A stretch of 64,000 nucleotides of DNA, taken from Favolaschia claudopus. Lineage: Eukaryota > Basidiomycota > Agaricomycetes > Agaricales > Mycenaceae. A program made the position numbers and the translations under genes. Where the stretch lies: the NCBI GenBank assembly GCA_037176885.1, contig JAWWNJ010000116.1, positions 682,001 through 746,000 on the forward strand, in the 5' to 3' direction. Shown here piece by piece: positions 11,125 through 22,303 of this stretch (position 1 is the stretch's first letter; each line of letters begins with the position of its first letter). Below the pieces are notes generated by a model. It was not told the DNA's origin and searched no databases. It saw only the letters and a program-made list of their open reading frames with translations.

Positions 11125-12920
11125 TCAACCCCTCCCAATATTCATCGAACTCCCGCGTTGTCGGCTTTTGTCCGGGTCGAGCCGCCAAGTAATCTTGAAT
11201 GCATAGATTTCTTGCGTATGGTCAGCATATGACAGCGGCAAGAAGGGAAGATGTAAAGACCTCGCAGAGTTGGTCTGATTGGCTTTTAGGACGGCGTCCG
11301 GGTTTTTCGTACGCTTAGGTGCCTTTTCTTTGCCGATTGTGTGCGATGGTGGGAGCGATGCTGTATCCAATGAAGTACATCCGCCCACGCCTGTAAACGG
11401 TGTAAATAGTATGATGAATTAAAGGGAATTGCGTACCTTGGGATTGCCCGGATTGCTGTACAATGTCGGGTATTTGCGTCGCAGGCGCCGTTCCTCCAGT
11501 TGCTGCTGGTGCTGCAGACGTTGCAAGTGCCGCCAACGTGTCTAGTTTCGAGATTGGCGCTGAGATGCGAGATGGTCGAGAAGCTCCGCTGAAACGATTC
11601 AGAACTTCCCAGAATGTAACAAGAGAATCAACTTACAAGCCAAATAGATTGGCGCTCTGAGGGCCATTTGATAAACTGTTAGTAGCTGCTCAGACGGGCT
11701 GTAGATCACGTACTTTGAATGCGGGCTTCGGAGCTGGTTTGGTCACCGTTGTGGGTTTGACGGGGCGCGGTGTATTGGTCGTATCATTCAGGGTAGTATC
11801 TGAGGGAGGTGGCGCTACATTTCCAGAAGACGAGTTGACAGTCGTAGTGGCATTGGAGGGTGATTGCGGTGTAGTGGGTTGTACAGCCAGTTGTACGTTC
11901 GTCGCCGAAGAAGTACTTGGGTTTGAGGTGTTGGGTCGGGGAGCGGCTGCGTCACAGAATTTATATCAGAAGGCGTGGAAAGGGAAGACGACGGGAGGAC
12001 AGAAGAATGATCGGATGTTGTGGGCGCTGCTGCGGGCGTTGCTTGGTCGGAATTGGGAGCCGGGGGATCTGTTGACTCAGCCTTTGCCTTCTTTACGATA
12101 ACCGCAGACTCCGATGCTTTTGCGTCTCGTTTGCGTTTTTTCCCTTTCCCCGACACATTCACCTCGTTCTCTTCTTCTCCCTTGAGTATATAGCCACCGT
12201 TCTGAACCCAGCCTCGTTTCCACGAGGGGTAGAGTAGAGTGATGATCGCATTGAGTTTCCAGTGGTGTAGGCAGAGTCGAAGGTCGGGGTAGGCGGTATA
12301 CATCTCGCTTCGCACGTATTTGACGATTTCCAAGTCGGCGTCAGACCAGTGAGAGGGGGCACGCCGTTTGTTACCTACAAAGTTCAAGGCAGTTCGGAGA
12401 TGGGCTGCCAGAGCTTTAGACTGTTGCTTATCGAGAGGAACACCGTCTTTGTTTTCGACCCATGGATAGCCTTTGTACTTCTTGGCGCTAGTGTCATCCT
12501 CGTCTTCGGAGTCGATAGTAGAAAGATTCATGGTGTCCTTGTTGTAGTCCTTTTGAGTCCACCATTTCACGCCAGGAAAGTCGCCGGTGTCCCTCGGTTG
12601 GAGCGTTGAGGCCGTGGAAGACAGAGTCGACGTGGCGAATCCGGAAGTGTCTTCACCGGTGCGTAGCGAGGTTATTTGAGCAAGAAGCTTCTGGTAATAA
12701 TCGCTGAGAGTGATGCGTATGAGCTGCATGACACAAATCGACCAGGTGAATTCACGCACCGAGACTCGGCCAATTGGCCTTCAAATATGTTTCTTTCCAT
12801 CATGAGGCCGATATAAGCTGCATTGCCGGCCTGTAGAAGGTCTTCTCCCGAAGCCAATGCGAGAATGTTCGGTGCTGGGCGCAGTAATTGATGGTGGGAG
12901 CTCGTCAGCACAGCGCCCAC
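11125..12920 (-). CDS. accessory protein of the Tnp2-type transposon (multi-exon, unknown function)
   Basis: Transcribed away from the transposase. A first segment (12920 down to about 12765) encodes LLRPAPNILALASGEDLLQ and YIGLMMERNIFEGQLAES. The main segment (about 12720-11815) encodes DYYQKLLAQITSLR, a Trp-rich part with KWWTQKDY and YPWVENKDGVPLDK, and YPDLRLCLHHWKLNAIITLL, then a basic stretch GKGKKRKRDAKAS that looks like a nuclear localisation signal and a Pro/Ser/Thr-rich tail. Further C-terminal coding (11536-11125) is suggested by LPLSYADHTQEIYAFKITW. No GT-AG pair I could find joins the first and second segments in frame, so the gene may be frameshifted near 12765. By position it may be a DNA-binding accessory factor comparable to TnpA; this is inference. 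Confidence 0.55.
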
Positions 12921-13251
12921 ATCGAATTACTGACAAAGTACTTGAAGGAGCAAAGGTGAATTTCCGGGGGTAGATTTGAGAGTAGAGGTTGTACTAGAGG
13001 CCCTTGAGCGTGCAGATGGGGCTGTTTCGTCCATAGGTGACATCAAAAGTGCCGAATTCTAAGGCAAAGACTGAGTGAACTCTGCTGATGTAGATAGAGG
13101 TTGCTGAGACTGAGAGAGCTGAGAAAAGTCCTCAGGAAACTGGTAGTCGAGAAACATTGTCAAAGCATGCAGAGAAGTCACTACACGTAAAAATGTCGGC
13201 AAAACAACATACTATTCACATACGGGAGCACGCAACCCCGGGCTACTACAT

Positions 13252-16200
13252 ATGCATATTCTACGAGAACCGCCTGAGTCCGAGTCTGCGGGTACCGGTC
13301 AGGATGTTGGCTCTGGGTCTAGACAGCATAGCAACCAGTCAATTGGTGAAGACGATGATCCTGCGCTTCCAAACCTCCGCCGGCTATCGTCTCATTCGCC
13401 AGAACCCCCGCCTAAAAAACCTCGCCTCGAAGATCAAGGGAATCCGACTCGTCTACATCTGAGTCTTGCAGGTATGTGGTGTAATTTGATGTCTTGATTT
13501 TGTTGACAAATATCGCCGCAGACCAGAGGGTCCCTGGCTCGCCATCTACCCAACCGCTTGAGAGTCAGCCTGAGATGATAAGAGACCACACAGCTGACAG
13601 AGAGGATCACAACGACGACAATTCTCCTCCACGAGGCCCGTCTCCTCCACCAACCACACATCAGGACGCCCCCGAACCAGAGCATCCTCGATATCGAGCC
13701 TCACCTCGAAAGCTTAAAAATTGCGATGCAATTCGCGCGCGGTGTACGAGACGCCAAATTATCGGACGAGGTTATTGGCGCTGCAGCTCTGGATCGTTTA
13801 CAGGCTCCACTAGAAGATCCAGGCGATATTGCTGACGACCCGGACCTCCTTCATTCCCTCCGACTCTTCCTTGCTACGTCGAACGCATCCGAACAGACCT
13901 ACACAGATGCTATTAACGCTGCAATGGAACATCATCCCGACGACAACCTCCTCTCGCTTGCTGAAATTAAGTCCCGAGTGGCCGAACTCACCGGTATCTC
14001 CCCAATAAAGAATGACATGTGCCCCAACAGTTGTCTCGCCTACACTGGTCCATTCGAGGATGATGACACCTGCCGACTATGCAAGGAATCTCGATGGGAG
14101 CCAGACTCTCGAGTTGCGAGGCAGGAGTTCTACACGATACCTGTTGGTCCACAGATACAGGCAATGTGGAGGAGTCCTGAGGGAGCGGACAACATGCGCT
14201 ACCGCGCCTCGCGAACACGCGAGATTGTGGAGGAGTTTCGTCGTAATGGAGGAAAGCTGGATAAATTTGATGATGTCTACTGCGGCGATGGATATCTCGG
14301 AGCTGTGATAAATGGCTACATCACCGACGAAGATACCGTTCTCCTGAGCTCAATTGACGGCGCACAGCTATACGCACACAAGTCATCCGATACCTGGATT
14401 TATATCTGGGTTTTCTTCGACCTCGCTCCGACACTTCGCTACAAGAAGAAGTATGTCATGCCTGGAGGAGTTATACCTGGTCCGAATCCGCCAAAGAATG
14501 TCGACTCGTTCATGTATCCAGGCATGCGCCACCTAGCCGGACTGCAGAGGGAAGGACTGGTTATATATGATGGACGCCAAAAGAAACAATTTAAGAGCCG
14601 ACCTTTCCTATTGCTTGATACAGCGGACGGTCCTGGGATTGTTCATCACAGCGGTCTTGTTGGGCATCACGGTCGCTACGGATGCCGTCTTTACTGTGAT
14701 GTTGTTGGCCGCCACAAGCCCGGCGGCGGTCACTACTACCCTGTCCTTCTCCAGCCCGACGATTACACCGTCGCCGACTGTAATCATCCCGACATTCTGC
14801 CCAGTGATGTTCACGGTGGCTCGAAAGAGGAATACGAGAGGAATTTGCGATGGTTGCTCGCGTCAGAGACTGAAGCCATGTTCAGAGAACGACGTTTGAA
14901 AACTGGTATTTCAAAGCCCAGTATCTTTTCTGGTCTCCCTCCCAACCGCATGCTCGGCATACCCAGTATCTTTGGCTCCGACTTCATGCACCTTCCCACT
15001 CTCAATCACGGCGACATGTTCACTTCGCTGTGGCGTGGCACTATCAAATGTGAGCCCACCGACGACATTACGACCTGGGATTTCGCTGTATTCAGAGATC
15101 CAGCTTTGTGGAAAAAACACGGCAAACAGGTCGAGGATTCACGTCAGTACATTCCGGGATCATATGACCGCCCTCCTCGCAATATTGCCGAGAAGATCTC
15201 AAGCGGGTACAAAGCAAAGGAATGGCAGGGATATCTATTCGGTCTGGCGCCCGCTCTTCTCTACAACGTCCTCCCACACAAATACTGGAAGAATTACTGC
15301 AAGTATGCGCGCGCATTCCAAATCCTGCATCAGCACGCAGACGGCATACCTACCGATCAGCTCGTTCATGCCCATCGCCTTCTCTGCGCCTTCCATCAAG
15401 AGTACGAGGAGCTATACTATCAGCACCGTGTTGACCGCCTTCACTTTGTTCGGCCGTGCATTCACGCCGTCCTCCACGTTGCTCCCGAGACTCAGCGTGT
15501 CGGTCCTCTGGGGCTGTCAAGTCAATGGACTCTGGAACGAACAATTGGGAACCTAGGCGAGGAGATCAAGCAGCCGTCAAATCCATTCAAAAATCTCTCA
15601 GAACGCGCCGTTCGAAGAGCGCAAGTTAACGCAATCAAAATTTTGACACCCAAACTCGATCCCGACAAGCCAAGACTCCCGCGCGGAAGTTGGGATGCAG
15701 GTAATGGTTATGTTATGCTGCGTGCGAAGGACAAGCGGCTTGGGGGAATCAGCGAGGAAGAGAATTATGTGATAAAGGAGGCAATGGAGGAATTGACGGG
15801 GGTTTCTTTTCATGAACGAAGCAAAGTTAAGCTCATCCGGTGGTCGCGGCTCAGACTTCCAAATAGGCAGCTTGCACGGTCTGCGTGGAAGGAGAACCTC
15901 AAAGCACCAGAGAAACTTCGAATGTCTCGTTGCGTGCGGGTGAGTTTGCCTTGTCATTTTCTATCCTCTGAAATGCCGACTCATTGGATGTGTTGTTCTA
16001 GCTCTCTGTCGATGGCAACACAGAATTCGCAGAAGTTCTATACTTCTTCAAATTCAAGGTCGAAGAGCAAGATCGCGGTTTTGCGCTTGTTATTCTCTTT
16101 GGCCCGCCGGACCAGGATTTACTGGTCGATTCCGAGTGGACTGTCTGGTCTTCAGTTCACCTGGGTGCCGAGGGTCTGCGAGTCGTCCCTGTTGAGTGTA

Positions 16201-16394
16201 TTCGAACAGCTGTATTCATGCAGCCGCACGACCATCATATCGAGCCAGATGAATCAGATGTGCGATGGTTTGTATGGGAAGAATCGGGATTTGAAATTGG
16301 CATTCTTGGTGGTTTTACGGAGCCAGAGGACGAAGAGGACGCGGCGGATGCCGCAGTAGATGCAGAAGGGCAGGAGGTTACGGAGGCGAAATAG
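13252..16394 (+). CDS. Tnp2-family transposase (one probable frameshift)
   Basis: Predicted DDE-type transposase acting in the nucleus on the element's own TIRs. Exon 1 (13252-13471) is Pro/Ser-rich. An intron of about 50 bp ends at TCGCCGCAG. The large second exon encodes a Cys-rich segment (CPNSCLAY, CRLCKESRW), then the RNase-H-like core with SSIDGAQLYAHKSSDTW (first acidic residue near codon 211 counted from 13726), LLLDTADGPGIV, and the Tnp2 motif GHHGRYGCRLYC. An intron at 15940-16001 (GTGAGT...TTCTAG) joins to a terminal exon ending TAG at 16394, with an acidic tail containing EPEDEEDAADA. The exon-1 frame and the core frame disagree at a C homopolymer near 13672, implying a 1-2 base indel, so this copy may be inactive. 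Core length and motif order otherwise look complete. Confidence 0.8.
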
Positions 16395-16559
16395 CGCAGA
16401 TGGACTTGAAATGAAATTTTGTGACATGTAATTTCGACTTTGATTTCGTTTCATAAAAATGTATTTTCATCGCAACAAAAACAAGTTTTACGATTTCCGT
16501 GTTGAAATTAGATACAAGAAAATGTAGAAGAGTAGACGACAGCAGATTTCAGCAGGTCT

Positions 16560-16611
16560 GGCAGAAATCAGCCAATCGGCGCATAACCCAGCATGACCGA
16601 TTTTGACTGGG
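16560..16611 (-). repeat. right TIR of the Tnp2-type transposon
   Basis: Reverse complement of 10619-10670 with one mismatch, ending GATTTTGACTGGG at 16611 and followed by the CCTAAGT target-site copy. Confidence 0.9.
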
Positions 16612-17224
16612 CCTAAGTACCGATGCTATGAAGGCTGTTTTGCGGTGGGATGTAGATGCTTAGTTTTTATGGGACACGGCCCAATAAGGGAACTGGCAGC
16701 GCCAGCGTGTCCCGGGACACGCTGGCTGTGTGTGGGCTCGGGGTGGGGCGGCCCCGGGGCACCGAATGCTTTGGAATGGTTTTGAAAGGCCATTGAACAC
16801 GCCCATTAACGAGTTATCAGAATTTACGTACATTTCGCGTAATTTATGATCCCATTGACGCGCCATCACAAGCGGTCGGGAGGGAATAAGTAGCAAGGAA
16901 GTCCCGCGGAATCATAAGTAAGTACAAGAGGCGTCAGCTGCTGTTTCGTGGCCACCCCTCCAGGCCCCCAGCCCGCTCACCCCTCTCCCTCCCCCCACGC
17001 CTCCTCCGGCGCCTAGTCCCCAACGCTTAGCAACATCGCTTCCACGTTTACCTTCTCGATGCGACAAAGATAAAGAAAATTGCGACCCGAGCGAGGGCCG
17101 TGCAACCAAAAAACGACGTATAAATTGATATCCTCGTATATTTTAGTTCCAGATAGTACATCCTACCGCCATATATTTGTACACCACCGCTCAAAAACAT
17201 CTCGCAATTGTCATTCAAATACGA
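16612..17224. other. no gene; contains a 26-bp palindrome
   Basis: Flank of the Tnp2 element. A G/C-rich patch at 16690-16760 holds the palindrome listed separately. I see no coding sequence. Confidence 0.5.
16701..16726. repeat. perfect 26-bp palindrome
   Basis: GCCAGCGTGTCCC at 16701-16713 is followed directly by its reverse complement at 16714-16726, with no loop. The related string GGGACACGGCCC lies 25 bp upstream. Confidence 0.85.
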
Positions 17225-17660
17225 TGACACTATCTCGACGAGTACAAGGTGGTCACAGTATTCGAGAAGCAAACCAAAAGCAGCAAAAAGTCCCCATCGT
17301 CACGGAGTGGGCACTCGTGCAGTTCATGCGCGAGTCCGCGGATCGAGGCTTCCCCCTCATCCTAATGAGATCAACGAGGGGAAGAGGGCGAAGGAAGCTG
17401 GGAAGGAGAAGAAGAGGGTCGAGCGGGAGCGAAGGAAGGAGCTGCGAGCAGAGATTGAGCAGGAGTGGGCTGAGATGAAGCACCAGCACAATGCTGCGGT
17501 CGAGAACTGGACTTCCGAGTGCTCCAAGCTGCAGGAAACTGGTTTGAGGAAGAAAGACCTGCCCCCGAAGCCGAAATTGGGCAAGAAACCGAAGCTGCCG
17601 GTCGTGGAGGATGAGGACGAGGACGAGGAGGACGAGCCAAATGAGAAAGGTGACGTGTGA
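17225..17660 (+). pseudogene. core-deleted pogo/Fot1-like transposase remnant
   Basis: The beginning, in one frame, reads VQGGHSIREANQKQQK and RESADRGFPL, the CENP-B-type helix-turn-helix region seen at the N-terminus of fungal pogo-like transposases. After FPL the reading continues one frame over with a highly charged segment (KEKKRVERERRKELRAEI), then ENWTSECSKLQETGLRKKD and LPPKPK, followed by an acidic tail. From memory, the 'WxxECxxL...GxxKKDLPPKPK' segment is the extreme C-terminus of the same class of proteins. The entire DDE catalytic domain that should lie between is absent. I infer an internal deletion that fused the ends out of frame near 17355. Confidence 0.55.
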
Positions 17661-17879
17661 CATGCGTTCACCAAGGAGCCGGAATTGTGACATTTGGGAT
17701 CAATATTTTGTTTCGATCGTCGTACTACATTTCGAGTTAAAACTGGCCATAGCTTTATGGTATATCTACTTGTTGTATCTTCTAGTAGTTGCCTGAAGAA
17801 CCTTGGAATTTTTGCGATACATTTGCTGGGCAGAGATCAAAAACATCAAAGCTGATCACCATCGAGCCTTACTACACTG

Positions 17880-18420
17880 TACAGCTGTTCCCGAAATCTA
17901 TGAGACTTTTCAAAGAAAATTGCGCGAGCTCAACTTTTGATCGGAGTGATAAGGCACACCATATATGGTAATATCTCCGACGGCCGGTGGCCCGGTACGT
18001 CCGACCGTGGCTGCGGCGGCGTGGCATTCATTGAGCTGTCAGCTCTTGTGTCAGCTCCACCACAGTACAATGATATAACGGACCTATGAGACACCAGTAT
18101 CCCGGATGAGTCGGTCGAGAGCTGAGCGAGAGATTCCTGTGTCATGGGTAACCGCTACCCAATCCATGATCTCGTGAAGATATAGTTCAGGAGCCTCTGC
18201 AAGCAATGTGAATAGGTCGTGGGTTTGGTCTGCATTGAGGTTGCGTGGGCGTCCGCGCACAGTAGTCGAAGGTGCTCTGACTGTGCCATAATCTTCTTTA
18301 TTTTCTCTCCAGCGGAAGGTCGGAGATATTACCATATATGGTGTGCCTTATCACTCCGATCAAAAGTTGAGCTCGCGCAATTTTCTTTGAAAAGTCTCAT
18401 AGATTTCGGGAACAGCTGTA
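17880..18420. mobile_element. Tc1-like MITE with perfect 102-bp TIRs
   Basis: 17880-17981 and 18319-18420 are perfect inverted repeats by direct comparison (TACAGCTGTTCCCGAAATCT inward to GGTAATATCTCCGAC). TA stands at both borders, giving CAGCTG termini with a TA duplication, typical of Tc1/mariner. The 337-bp interior encodes only a helix-turn-helix domain on the minus strand. Perfect TIR identity suggests recent activity. Confidence 0.9.
18084..18335 (-). CDS. helix-turn-helix-only Tc1-type transposase fragment
   Basis: Eighty-three codons, starting inside the right TIR and ending 100 bp inside the left one. RGRPRNLNADQTHDLFTLL, then PELYLHEIMDWVAVTHDTG and ISRSALDRLIRDTGV are the paired-like HTH of basidiomycete Tc1-type transposases (AT-hook-like GRPR, then recognition helices). 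The DDE catalytic domain is missing. In full-length relatives this domain binds the TIR. If expressed, the short protein could occupy the TIRs without cutting them. Expression is not shown. The frame is intact despite the deletion. Confidence 0.6.
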   Translation of the reverse strand: MVISPTFRWRENKEDYGTVRAPSTTVRGRPRNLNADQTHDLFTLLAEAPELYLHEIMDWVAVTHDTGISRSALDRLIRDTGVS

Positions 18421-18466
18421 ATATGACCAGAGCATAATTCTACAGATTTTTGTATCGGGTCAGTCC

Positions 18467-18758
18467 GAAAAAGGAAGTTGTCACACTTGGCCACGTGATG
18501 TTTGTCGAAGGTGGATGGGGAGTACCTTACGACAACGCTACCACTCATAAAAAGCGTCCCGACGGCTCCCTCACCGCAACCGGAATGCCGAAAGCCCCTT
18601 CCGGTACACGAAAAAACCACGAGTCAGCGAATTTACTTGTCGAGGTTAACAAACGTGATGCGGAGGGAAAGCTGGTCTATGACTCCAAGCGTAATCTGGT
18701 CAAGGAGAAGATTAAAATGACGGGTGCACACTTTGACCGTAAACCCCAGGATCTCTGA
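18467..18758 (+). pseudogene. fragment of a basidiomycete DDE transposase
   Basis: The translation contains GGWGVPYDNATTHKKRPDGS, LTATGMPKAPSG, then KRDAEGKLVYDSKRNLVKEK and a block ending KPQDL. The 'DNATTHxKRxDxxLxAxxMPK' string is, from memory, diagnostic of an abundant basidiomycete DDE transposase family, with the Asp being a catalytic residue. The next expected segment, a 'YFP' block followed by a Cys-rich region, is replaced by a stop. The frame is open only for this part, so it is a fragment. It begins about 45 bp after the Tc1-like MITE. Confidence 0.55.
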
Positions 18759-18799
18759 AATTACTGGCACCTGTCAACCCGGACCTCGGGAAAACGTGA

Positions 18800-21300
18800 C
18801 TTTTCCCACGTCCAAATTGGGACATAAGGCTTCGTTTACCCACTTCGACTCCCTATATATGGCTCTGTACCGGTACTCAGTGCATTTAAATTATCATATA
18901 GCTCCCTTATGTAGCTTTTTCCCATAATCTTGGGTCAAAATTGGAGGATTTGGTGGCTTCCATCAAAATTGGTTGAACATGCATTTGCCGTCCATCCTCA
19001 GCTATGTTAAAAATAGGAACTGCTCTGGCACTGTTTAATAGGCTTATGTACTATGTCGGAGAGTTAATCAAGTTTTCAAGTTGTAGAAAAAGAGAAAAAA
19101 GGGGGAGAAACTTGAAAGAGGAGAGATTATTAGATACCTCTGCATGAATGTCCTTGAATTTCAGGGCTCAAACTGTGCTGCAGGGAGTGCAGTTTACAAT
19201 TCGGTGTCTTGATTTCATCTTGATTCTTTTGCCATATACAGTAAACATCAAAGAATTCAAGACTATGTCTATTTGCGTCCCAAAACGACATCAATGGAAT
19301 TCAAGATTGGTAACCGGCAAATGCCGCCATCAACTGTCAGCTCACTTTCCCGACTTCCGAGGCAGCTCTGTCGCGTCCCTCTGGTCCTACTCTCGTCTCA
19401 TCTCTGCATCCTCATCTTACTGGTGCTTCTTAGCTTTGTTCTCTTTGAGCCTGATATCAATAAGTACTCGTTCTTCACTGGTGCGTTTGAAAACTGACGG
19501 CAACAAACTCTGTGAATTGGAATCGACGTCTCGTCTCATCTTGTCTACACACCGGAAGCTCGATCTTCACGTCTTGGCGAACAACAGAATCAATACTGCC
19601 CTACTGGGGACGCGCCTCACCATATCTCAAGCACAGAATTGGCTTTGATTCTTGCATGCAACTACTTGATGAGGTGCGTGACTGGCTCTCGCATTCTCTC
19701 TCTTGCTAACCATATACCTCGGAAACAATCCCCGACCCCACAGTCTATCTATCCCGCCCAGATGCCGCTACACCGCAGACGTTGCGTCGGCGGTGCAGCT
19801 CGGCGGCATCTGGATATTGTTATGAGTCGACCCTCGCGCGCGCCTTCCTCTCGAGAGCGCGAGTATGAATTTCTTTTTTGGCGAGAGGAGAGCGAGGGAG
19901 CGCGGGATAGAACACGACTCTGAGAGCGGCGAATGTGATCGTCGGTTTCCCTTCGCTTGAGCTCTCACCGCCGTATGCGCGTCGCCACACCGGTGGGGCT
20001 GCGTTTGTGCGGAGTTATCACGGAGTTGTAGTCTCGTAGAGGCAGCAGATAACGAGGGTGATGTAGACGCGCACAAATGGCGAGCGGGACTTCGCGTGTT
20101 GTCCTTTGTGCGTGTCTATCGACATCCTATCTTGTGTCTACAGCGTCACTCAAGATAATAACATGTAAATGTTGACTATTCGGGTAGGGTTTCTGTGCTA
20201 TGCTGCACGGGCTCTCCTCGTCGTGAAATTTGTCTCGCGTTTCCTCAATTTCTCGCCAGAGCCCATAGCTGGATGTGGGCACATGCAGAACTTTTGGCCT
20301 TGCCTGGACAATCTTGCCGTTGAGGCAATCATTTTTTGCGCACCGGCGCAACATTTTGGGGGAGGTCGTTGGTTTGGGTGCGGGTGCTCTAGCGAGTAAA
20401 ACAGTCTCTACTCAACGGCCTGTTTTCAACTTTCTCCAGACATTTGAGTGCTTAATTTTGTAGCTTTCTGCTTACAGATTGCTTGGAAATCCATCTGGAT
20501 CTCCCCCAAATTTTCCGTCCGCTGCTCTTTTCAGATTTTGGGCTAGAAATTTTTGAAATGCTACACAGAAGCTTTCAATCTCACTACTCTTTCATTTCGC
20601 CGCAAATCCTTAAGAGGTCAAGGGAACCTTTGACGGCGGATTGCGGCCGGTTACTCATGGCGGTGGTCAGATACTGATACTGATACTGACCGGAGTTTAA
20701 AGTGCGGCCCGATCAATCCCGCGGCCAAATTTGACAGCTTCTCGGCCATTCCCGGCTAAGGTTGAACTTGAACTGTTTTTCTGCGTTGATTCAGCTCTTT
20801 CGCTGTCAGAGTCAGTGAGTTACTAGTCTCATTGATCAAGTACAGGGCCACTTTGATACTCTATCTACAGAAAGGTGCGGCATTGAGGGTCAATATAAAT
20901 GGTATAATGATTGTGATTGTGCTGGTCGTGCCATGGTCTGAAACTAATTTACACACCTTGAGTGCTACTTGTGAGTGTTTACTTGAGGGGTTACATACTA
21001 GACCATTGAATACTTAAAGGGATTCCACATAAATAGATAGTCTTTCTCAATTCAATCAATCTTAGCTAGGTTGAAAGCTGGTTGAATGTTCACACTGAAA
21101 ACAACAGCTCTCCGAGCTCTACAATTTACAGACTACCAAAGTATACACACAGAGAAAGCTCCCGGGCAGTTTACGCTAATACAAGTCGCAAATATGAGAA
21201 TGCAATCATAATCACCGAGAGAAACAAGAGATTTGATACATTGAGGCGAGGTTTGCCTTCAGCAAAGACTGCGGTTGCCTAGACTATATCAACCAATATA
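18800..21300. other. no recognisable gene
   Basis: Reading frames at 19148-19648 and 19768-20076 are open but show no motif. A (GATACT)3 microsatellite lies at about 20670. No repeat mates were detected in the window. Confidence 0.4.
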
Positions 21301-21759
21301 ATTCTCGATGGCTTGCATGAACACAATCCGGTTCACAGAAATTAGAATTGATGCCAAACAACTCCGTCCAGGCATCAGTAAACTCAATGTGAGCACTAAT
21401 ATGTAGTGCTGAAAAGTTCTAACACATAAGAAAAAGCATCCAAACTAAATGCCTGACATTTGCAGTGTCCAATTGAAAATTATCGTATTGCTGAATTGGC
21501 CTGGACGGCGGCCCTGGGCCATGAAAATACCACTTCGCGTCCAAAGGTGTAGATAATGCTACCAGAAACCTTCTGAGCATTAGAGTATACTGCCTCCTAC
21601 TTTAATCTAAATTTTTCTGGACATACTAACTCAACACTAACTGAAAACCAGCTTTGTTTCGGAATTGCACACGCTCCCCTTCTCTGTAAGCCGGGAACCG
21701 GCATTACACAACATACTTTGGGGGAGCTTGCTCCCCCTTTTGTCTGGGGTTGGTCTGGG

Positions 21760-22204
21760 AGGACCCCGGTTTATCCCTTTGAAGGCTCGGTCCCAACGTC
21801 GACTGATTTGCCAATTTTTGTCCGGACGCGTTTGGGCCCCAAAATTTGTTTTTTGTCCGGACACGCCCTAGACTAGGATGACGCAACGTGCCAAACAAGG
21901 CAAATTTCTGTTCCCACGACGGTAAAAAGCTGAAAATTTTCTCCGCAACTTGTCCGCAACTACCGTTTCTGGCGATTTCCGTCCCAATTGGCGTCGTTGA
22001 ACACAATTGGAGGGGACACAGATTTTCTCGCCTATTTCGGCCGACCCAACCTTCCAAATTTGAGGAATTTTGTCTGGACGTGAACCTGGCCAACCCGGCG
22101 GCCAGGGTGCATTTTTGTCCGGTTGGGACCTAGGTTTCGAGGCAAAAATCATCGATTTTTGTCCGGACCGTGGGCTACCCTTCAAAGGGATAAACCGGGG
22201 TCCT
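21760..22204. mobile_element. MITE with 26-bp perfect TIRs
   Basis: AGGACCCCGGTTTATCCCTT followed by TGAAGG (21760-21785) is perfectly inverted at 22179-22204. The interior repeats a motif of the form TTTTTGTCCGG(AC) at about 21816, 21855, 22113 and 22158, plus a TTGTCTGGAC variant near 22072. Non-coding. A wider inverted similarity (TGGTCTGGG) continues just outside, so the true termini may lie slightly further out. Confidence 0.75.
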
Positions 22205-22252
22205 GGTCTGGGGTGGTCCAAATCCGTATGGCTGTGCAAAGTGCTGGCCTGA

Positions 22253-22303
22253 TCTCCCACGGGTACACCATCACTTTTTGATTGATGGTGTACCCGTGGG
22301 AGA
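22253..22303. repeat. 21-bp perfect-stem hairpin
   Basis: TCTCCCACGGGTACACCATC continues one base and pairs with 22283-22303, with loop CTTTTTGAT. A similar GGTCTCCC/CTCTCCCACGG string occurs at 22460-22480. Confidence 0.8.

Larger units (their letters stand above)
10619..16611. mobile_element. complete Tnp2-type (CACTA/EnSpm-like) DNA transposon
   Basis: The 5,993-bp element is bounded by CCCAGTCAAAATCGGTC...GACCGATTTTGACTGGG. CCTAAGT occurs directly before (10612-10618) and directly after (16612-16618), an apparent 7-bp target duplication. The TIRs are 52 bp with one mismatch. It holds two divergent genes: a minus-strand accessory gene (about 11125-12920) and a plus-strand Tnp2-family transposase (13252-16394), with a shared promoter region at 12921-13251. 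This two-gene divergent layout with a DNA-binding-type accessory protein parallels the plant En/Spm arrangement. The assignment of the transposase to Pfam Transposase_21 (tnp2) is from motif memory. Confidence 0.85.
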
